IMG/VR virus record: IMGVR_UViG_3300020463_001342
Coordinates: 1-26,811 of that record
Reading direction: 5' to 3' (one strand)
Length of the DNA stretch: 26,811 nucleotides
From: a virus
Each line of letters begins with the position of its first letter. Positions within the stretch are counted from its first letter, which is position 1. Of the stretch, positions 23,994 through 26,811 are shown one piece after another. The notes under the pieces were generated by a model. That model worked only from the letters and a program-made list of their open reading frames with translations. It was not told the DNA's origin and searched no databases. The translations under genes and the position numbers were made by a program.

Positions 23994-24147
23994 AAAATAC
24001 TAATGACAGTAGTACAATACTACAAAGACATAACGAAGGTATCATATAAATACTAGTACTCCATTCCCATGGTTTAAACTCAGTATCAATACTAGACCAT
24101 ATCTTATCAATTCTACCACTTTTCATCAATTTATCTAGTTTTTTCAT
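23992..24147 (-). CDS. 51-aa small membrane protein, late expressed
   Basis: Starts MKKLDKLMKSGRIDKIW, continues with an amphipathic part (SSIDTEFKPWEWSTS) and ends with a hydrophobic C-terminal helix of about 18 residues (IYMIPSLCLCSIVLLSLVF). This layout is a C-tail-anchored protein, with a basic cytoplasmic N-terminus. A late box (24189-24196, minus) lies 41 nt upstream of the ATG, and the convergent terminator covers its stop. A late, tail-anchored small protein could be involved in lysis control (holin/antiholin or spanin type) or membrane remodelling; that is inference. No Shine-Dalgarno is obvious. Confidence 0.7.
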   Translation of the reverse strand: MKKLDKLMKSGRIDKIWSSIDTEFKPWEWSTSIYMIPSLCLCSIVLLSLVF

Positions 24148-24188
24148 ATGTGTCATTTGTGTGACAATTGTGTGTCACATGTGCAAAG

Positions 24189-24196
24189 TATTTATA
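24189..24196 (-). promoter_or_regulatory. Late promoter of the 51-aa membrane protein gene
   Basis: TATAAATA read on the minus strand. The predicted leader (about 24183 to 24148) contains an inverted repeat, TGTGAC/GTCACA (about 24159-24178), that could form a hairpin near the start codon. Confidence 0.65.
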
Positions 24197-24213
24197 CGAA
24201 TTATAATTTATAA

Positions 24214-24243
24214 AAAAGGGAAGACATTTCTATCTTCCCTTTT
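24214..24243 (-). terminator. Intrinsic terminator after rpsU
   Basis: On the minus strand AAAAGGGAAGA (24243-24233) pairs with TCTTCCCTTTT (24224-24214), 8-nt loop, followed by further T. It closes the rpsU transcript; the plus strand also ends with TTTT, so it may act in both directions. The 88 nt between this and the rpsU stop (24244-24331) are GC-richer and contain a GTAG/CTAC pairing, but no gene. Confidence 0.85.
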
Positions 24244-24331
24244 GAGAGGTTTGTAGTCTTTCTCATTCCTACATGGATGTTCGGTAATCAACCCTAGTCT
24301 GATTCTACGTTAGTCGACTAGTGACTATGTA

Positions 24332-24634
24332 TTAAATTCTTCCTCTCTTATAAGAACCCAAACCTTTATTATTAAGGTTTTCTCTTTTTTGTCTTCTAAT
24401 TGCTTTATCTTTTTGCAATCTCCTAGTTTCTCTACGAGTTTCAAAGTATTCTTTTTTCTTAAGTTCTTGCATAATACCCGCATTCTTAACTTTCTTTTTC
24501 CATTTCCTAAATGCCATGTCAAAATTACCTTCTCTTACATATACAGTAAGACCCGTATCTTTAGGGCCAGTATATTTCTTTTTAGGTTTTCTATCGAATG
24601 ATTTCGGACTTTGTGGTCTTCTAAATTTTCTCAT
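24332..24634 (-). CDS. rpsU: Phage-encoded ribosomal protein bS21
   Basis: 100 aa from the ATG at 24634 (MRKFRRPQ). Residues 28-80 are bS21-like: LTVYVREGNFDMAFRKWKKKV, then KNAGIMQELKKKEYFETRRE and a basic tail KAIRRQKREN. Bacterial bS21 is about 70 aa; this one adds an N-terminal basic arm (RRPQSPKSFDRKPKKKY) and a C-terminal tail. bS21 sits near the anti-Shine-Dalgarno end of 16S rRNA and aids initiation. Phage copies have been described, notably in Pelagibacter phages. The promoter at 24642-24670 lies 7 nt before the ATG, giving a leaderless message. A longer reading from 24670 would start in the -35 box and is rejected. Confidence 0.93.
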   Translation of the reverse strand: MRKFRRPQSPKSFDRKPKKKYTGPKDTGLTVYVREGNFDMAFRKWKKKVKNAGIMQELKKKEYFETRRETRRLQKDKAIRRQKRENLNNKGLGSYKRGRI

Positions 24635-24641
24635 GATGTGT

Positions 24642-24670
24642 ATTATACAGATGTAATCAAATTTTGTCAA
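24642..24670 (-). promoter_or_regulatory. Early promoter of rpsU
   Basis: Minus strand: TTGACA (24670-24665), 17 bp, TATAAT (24647-24642), then ACACATC and the ATG. A consensus sigma70 site; transcription should start within one or two nt of the start codon. Confidence 0.88.
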
Positions 24671-24688
24671 GTCTTAAATAACAAAAAA

Positions 24689-24711
24689 CCCACTACAAGA
24701 GTGGGCTTTTT
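24689..24711. terminator. Bidirectional intrinsic terminator upstream of rpsU
   Basis: CCCACT (24689-24694) pairs with AGTGGG (24700-24705) around a 5-nt loop; six A precede the stem and five T follow after one C, so either strand gives stem plus U-tract. On the minus strand it ends transcription coming from the RNA and small gene region at 24712-25708. Confidence 0.85.
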
Positions 24712-24878
24712 GCCGTTCAGTAAGGTTTACTCGATTGTTGCAACAACTGTTTCAACCCCATCGTGACTGCTGTTATAAACTTCCTAATAAATATTGGATG
24801 ACGATATTCTCTTATTCACCCAGAATCCAATATAAAGTGTCCACGGACATCTAAATCTATATCATATTCAACTCACAC
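24712..24878 (-). other. Gene-free structured segment before the terminator
   Basis: No open frame of note. It contains a 9-bp inverted repeat ATATTGGAT (24791-24799) with ATCCAATAT (24825-24833), a palindrome TGTCC/GGACA (24838-24849) and TTGTTGCAACAA near 24740. These may form the 3' part of a long untranslated or noncoding transcript from 25702. Confidence 0.45.
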
Positions 24879-25181
24879 TTATAACTTATTCACATACTCT
24901 GTATATTGACATTGCCGAAAAATGTTCGGAATATTTATCGTTCTTCCGACTACTTCCATGGTAAACGCTGAGTCTCGTCTCTGTTTTTTTACCACTTTTC
25001 CACACACATTCAATATCTCATACCCCAGGCTTAATCTTTCACCCAGACCTCGTATATCACCACTACTTGAATTAGGTTGATAATCTCTTATCCTAATAGG
25101 AGTACAATAAAATCTGATTTTTTTACCACCAGATGCCCTCATTAGTTTCCATGTCAAGTCCCCTTTAGCAATTAAGACCAT
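24879..25181 (-). CDS. Uncertain 100-aa protein with foreign codon use
   Basis: Reading from the ATG at 25181 gives MVLIAKGDLTWKLMRASGGKK, then FYCTPIRIRDYQPNSSSGDI, and ends CQYTEYVNKL. GGAAAG lies 3 nt before the ATG, and a TATAAT with a TGG extension lies about 50 nt upstream at about 25229-25234. The codons are unlike those of the other genes here: CTG, AGG, CGG, GCG and GGG are frequent. It is therefore either a recently acquired gene or a chance open frame inside a noncoding RNA. No family is recognised. A longer reading from 25250 begins at a TTG next to the TATAAT and is less likely. Confidence 0.4.
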   Translation of the reverse strand: MVLIAKGDLTWKLMRASGGKKIRFYCTPIRIRDYQPNSSSGDIRGLGERLSLGYEILNVCGKVVKKQRRDSAFTMEVVGRTINIPNIFRQCQYTEYVNKL

Positions 25182-25251
25182 TAACTTTCCGAACACACCA
25201 AAAGAAATAAATAACTTTCTAGTACAGATTATACCAGATAATAACGTCAAT

Positions 25252-25702
25252 TTTCTAATTCAGTGTTTCTTCTACTTCGTTCAGTGGTTCGACCCACGGT
25301 CTCCAATCTTTACAAGGAGACGAACAAAGTACGGCAATAGTTAAATCAGGGTAGTGAAGTAGTTATTGGTTTTATTGAGTATTCCCACAATAAGGAACGA
25401 CCCTTCGGTCAAGAAGGACTCTCACCACATGCTTCATCACATGACTCTACGAATTACAATAAGTCTTATGCTCTGTTTACTTTATCAATAGACAGTTTGG
25501 ATAGTTTAACCAATTCAGCTACTGGATTGAACCAGGCGGGACTCGAACCCGCATACTTCCACGACTTTTGAACTTTGTGACTGTTTTAATGGTAAAAAAC
25601 CCCGAAGGTGTCATATGGACTAAATCCGTACCAAGTAGGGTTTCTCTAATTTTTAAGTGTTCGCACCTCTCAAGCACACTTATAATTTATTCACTAAATT
25701 AT
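25252..25702 (-). ncRNA. Candidate structured RNA with tRNA T-arm-like hairpin
   Basis: A promoter at 25709-25737 leads into about 450 nt without a convincing gene but with many helices, and with higher GC than the surrounding genes. In minus order: ATAATTTA/TAAATTAT hairpin at the 5' end; AAGTGT/ACACTT; AAACCC/GGGTTT around a TTCG-containing element; a canonical T-arm GCGGG-TTCGAGT-CCCGC (25552-25536); CTGG/CCAG directly after it; D-arm-like GTAGCTGAATTGG; GACC-GAAG-GGTC; and a 7-bp helix CTACTTC/GAAGTAG (25362-25356 with 25278-25272) enclosing GTCTCC/GGAGAC (25321-25316 with 25304-25299). T-arm before D-arm is the order of permuted tmRNA or tRNA, but no full acceptor or tag could be assembled. 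The 3' end may extend to the terminator at 24711. Confidence 0.6.
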
Positions 25703-25708
25703 GTATGT

Positions 25709-25737
25709 ATTATATAGTAGTTTACATACTTTGTCAA
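25709..25737 (-). promoter_or_regulatory. Early promoter of the structured RNA
   Basis: Minus strand: TTGACA (25737-25732), 17 bp, TATAAT (25714-25709). Start expected near 25702. Confidence 0.85.
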
Positions 25738-25776
25738 ATGTTTTTTTAGACTTTATTGTTATAAGAACAAGTATTA

Positions 25777-26109
25777 TTAGAACTGTACCGAAACTCCACA
25801 ACCGCAAGAGGCTATTTCATTTGGATTAATAATCTTAAAGAATTCATTTAATCCTTCTCTTTGATAGTCCAAAGTAGAACCATTAAGAAAAGGTAAACTA
25901 ATATCATCTACGACAATTTTAAATTTACCGTAATCTACCACATTATCGTTTGGAGAGATATTATTGGTGTACTCAATAACATATTCATACCCAGAACAAC
26001 CACCACCAGTGACACCAAGACGAATATTACTTTCTTCGGGAGTAAACTCTCGACATCGTTCAATAGATTTTTTAATCGCTTCATTCGTTAATTCAATATC
26101 CATATCCAT
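25777..26109 (-). CDS. iscA: A-type Fe-S carrier protein (IscA/ErpA/SufA-like)
   Basis: 110 aa from the ATG at 26109 (MDMDIELTNEAIKK), the usual size. It carries or inserts Fe-S clusters. The three invariant cysteines are present: one in VTGGGCSGYEYVIEY and two in the C-terminal SCGCGVSVQF. The dimer region with VVDDISLPFLNGSTLDY is typical (the family has V-D-x-x-S-x-x-x-L-x-G-x-x-x-D). The ATG lies inside the 3' end of the scaffold gene, overlapping by 17 nt, so the pair is translated together; ATG 26103 is an equally possible start. A much longer reading from 26196 lies wholly within iscU and is rejected. Confidence 0.93.
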   Translation of the reverse strand: MDMDIELTNEAIKKSIERCREFTPEESNIRLGVTGGGCSGYEYVIEYTNNISPNDNVVDYGKFKIVVDDISLPFLNGSTLDYQREGLNEFFKIINPNEIASCGCGVSVQF

Positions 26110-26536
26110 TCGGGTCTTCCCACACTTGATTGTGTTTTCTATGTTTAGTTTTCTCTTCCCAATTTTCAATTGCCTTCTTAATACCTTCTTCTGCAAGAAC
26201 AGAACAATGTAATTTAATAGGTGGTAATTCTAATGCTTCTGCAATCTCTTTATCTTTTATTTGTTTTGCTTCTTCGATAGTTTTACCTTTTAACATTTCA
26301 ACAAACATCGTAGAAGATGCGATTGCACTTCCGCACCCATAAGTTTTGAATTTAACATCTGCAATAACATCACCTTCTAGTTTAAGGTCTAGTTTCATTA
26401 CATCACCACACGCAGGCGCACCTACCAACCCAGTTGCAACATTAGGGTCGTTAGGGTCAAATCTACCCACACCATGTGATTTAGGATTTTTAAGAACATC
26501 CTCAAATCTGTCTACTACTTTATTACTATATGCCAT
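26093..26536 (-). CDS. iscU: Fe-S cluster scaffold protein IscU
   Basis: 147 aa (bacterial IscU is about 128). It assembles [2Fe-2S] clusters from sulfide supplied by a cysteine desulfurase and iron. Conserved: VVDRFEDVLKNPKSHG at the N-terminus, the three cluster cysteines in GAPACGDVMKL, YGCGSAIASS and LHCSVLAEE, and the aspartate next to the first cysteine. An LPPIKLHC segment sits where IscU has the LPPVK(M)HC chaperone-binding motif for HscA. Extra residues at the C-terminus (KHRKHNQVWEDPNGYGY) are not usual. A late box lies 5 nt before the ATG. No desulfurase or chaperone gene is in the window, so host partners are presumably used. Confidence 0.95.
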   Translation of the reverse strand: MAYSNKVVDRFEDVLKNPKSHGVGRFDPNDPNVATGLVGAPACGDVMKLDLKLEGDVIADVKFKTYGCGSAIASSTMFVEMLKGKTIEEAKQIKDKEIAEALELPPIKLHCSVLAEEGIKKAIENWEEKTKHRKHNQVWEDPNGYGY

Positions 26537-26541
26537 AATAC

Positions 26542-26549
26542 TATTTATA
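26542..26549 (-). promoter_or_regulatory. T4-type late promoter of iscU-iscA
   Basis: TATAAATA on the minus strand, then GTATT and the ATG of iscU. The 5-nt distance is the same as at the tail-tube-like gene, so transcript and reading frame should begin together. Confidence 0.78.
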
Positions 26550-26559
26550 ATTGTAGTTG

Positions 26560-26811
26560 ATTTTACGGTAGTTCAATGTCTCGGGGATTACCCGATTTCT
26601 TACACTCTATTTTTTATCTAGGTGGTTTCGGCCTTCCACCATAACAAGTATCGTTTTACTGCAAATCCCAACCCAACTATAAGAATTTCTTTGCAATCAT
26701 TGTTCGATGTTTATTCTAGTCTCACTACCATATACCACGTCTTAATTGACTTTAACAACTAGAACATCTTTTCTGAGTCTCACAACAACCAACCAACTAC
26801 GACTCTTCTCT
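26560..26811. other. GC-richer gene-free stretch, probably structured RNA
   Basis: No reading frame of useful length on either strand to the window edge. Two clear hairpins occur: TCGGG/CCCGA (26580-26594) and GGTGG/CCACC around TTTCGGCCTT (about 26620-26641). The composition differs from the AT-rich coding sequence and resembles the RNA region at 25252-25702. Direction and extent cannot be told; on the minus strand a run of A/T follows the second hairpin (TAGATAAAAAATAG). Confidence 0.45.

Noticed and set aside
24045-24052. TATAAATA on the plus strand as a late promoter
   Set aside because: It lies within the coding part of the minus-strand 51-aa gene and has no plus-strand gene ahead of it; such boxes arise by chance in AT-rich DNA.
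25229-25251. TTGACG...TATAAT as a standard promoter for the 100-aa frame
   Set aside because: The two boxes are only 11 bp apart; only an extended -10 alone could work.
25285-25293. GGTTCGACC on the plus strand as the 5' signature of a tmRNA
   Set aside because: No matching acceptor stem, tag frame or T-arm in the same orientation could be found.
25480-25560. A protein frame through the T-arm (AGSSPAWFNPVAELV)
   Set aside because: No start codon after the upstream stop; the peptide is the kind of product obtained by translating tRNA-like sequence.
25536-25640. An ordinary tRNA on the minus strand ending at the T-arm
   Set aside because: The 73-90 nt before the T-arm contain no partner (GAACCAG-like) for the acceptor CTGGTTC and no clear anticodon arm.
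25252-25702. Group I intron, RNase P RNA or hammerhead ribozyme
   Set aside because: Short matches such as GATTTAGTCC and GTGAGAGTCC were noticed, but the conserved cores of these RNAs could not be completed.
1-26811. CRISPR arrays or insertion sequences
   Set aside because: No regularly spaced repeats and no transposase or terminal repeats were seen.

Overview
The window is part of the genome of a marine T4-like myovirus. The evidence is a dense, low-GC replication and recombination module in T4 order: gp41, UvsX, gp43, RegA, gp62, gp44, gp45, gp46 and gp47 on the minus strand, then UvsY, UvsW and gp55 on the plus strand. T4-type late promoters (TATAAATA) and conserved small spacer genes typical of marine T4-like phages support this. 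The host cannot be fixed from the window. A phage bS21 gene recalls Pelagibacter myophages, while a glutamine riboswitch with a YRG-repeat peptide recalls cyanobacteria and cyanophages.

Layout. Positions 1-18340 (minus strand) hold early replication genes in overlapping, translationally coupled clusters. Among them are a short UDP-glucose dehydrogenase, a nucleotide-sugar epimerase, an archaeo-eukaryotic-type (AEP-like) primase candidate where T4 has gp61, an Hsp20 chaperone, two GT-B-like glycosyltransferases and a DUF4338/DruA-like protein. At about 18.34-18.43 kb a minus early promoter and a plus late promoter stand back to back. Positions 18426-23486 (plus strand) hold a tail-tube-like protein, a di-iron ferritin-like oxidase, a small helical protein, UvsY, UvsW, an Sm-like protein and the late sigma factor gp55. 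Positions 23.5-24.0 kb hold a late promoter, a glutamine riboswitch aptamer with an enlarged P3 arm, and a 56-aa YRG-repeat protein. The segment 24.0-26.8 kb is accessory: a small membrane protein, bS21, a GC-richer structured RNA region with a tRNA T-arm-like hairpin, a phage IscU/IscA pair, and another GC-richer gene-free stretch running off the window.

Regulation is unusually legible. Ten sites match TTGAC(A/T)-like, exactly 17 bp, TATAAT-like; they look like early promoters read by host sigma70. Four of them (AEP-like primase, gp43, uvsY, rpsU) lie only 7-8 nt before the ATG, and two late boxes (tube protein, iscU) lie 5 nt before the ATG, so these mRNAs should be essentially leaderless. 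Other genes have ordinary Shine-Dalgarno sites. gp55, made early, would redirect RNA polymerase to the TATAAATA boxes and so to the tube protein and oxidase genes, the riboswitch-peptide unit, a small membrane protein and iscU-iscA.
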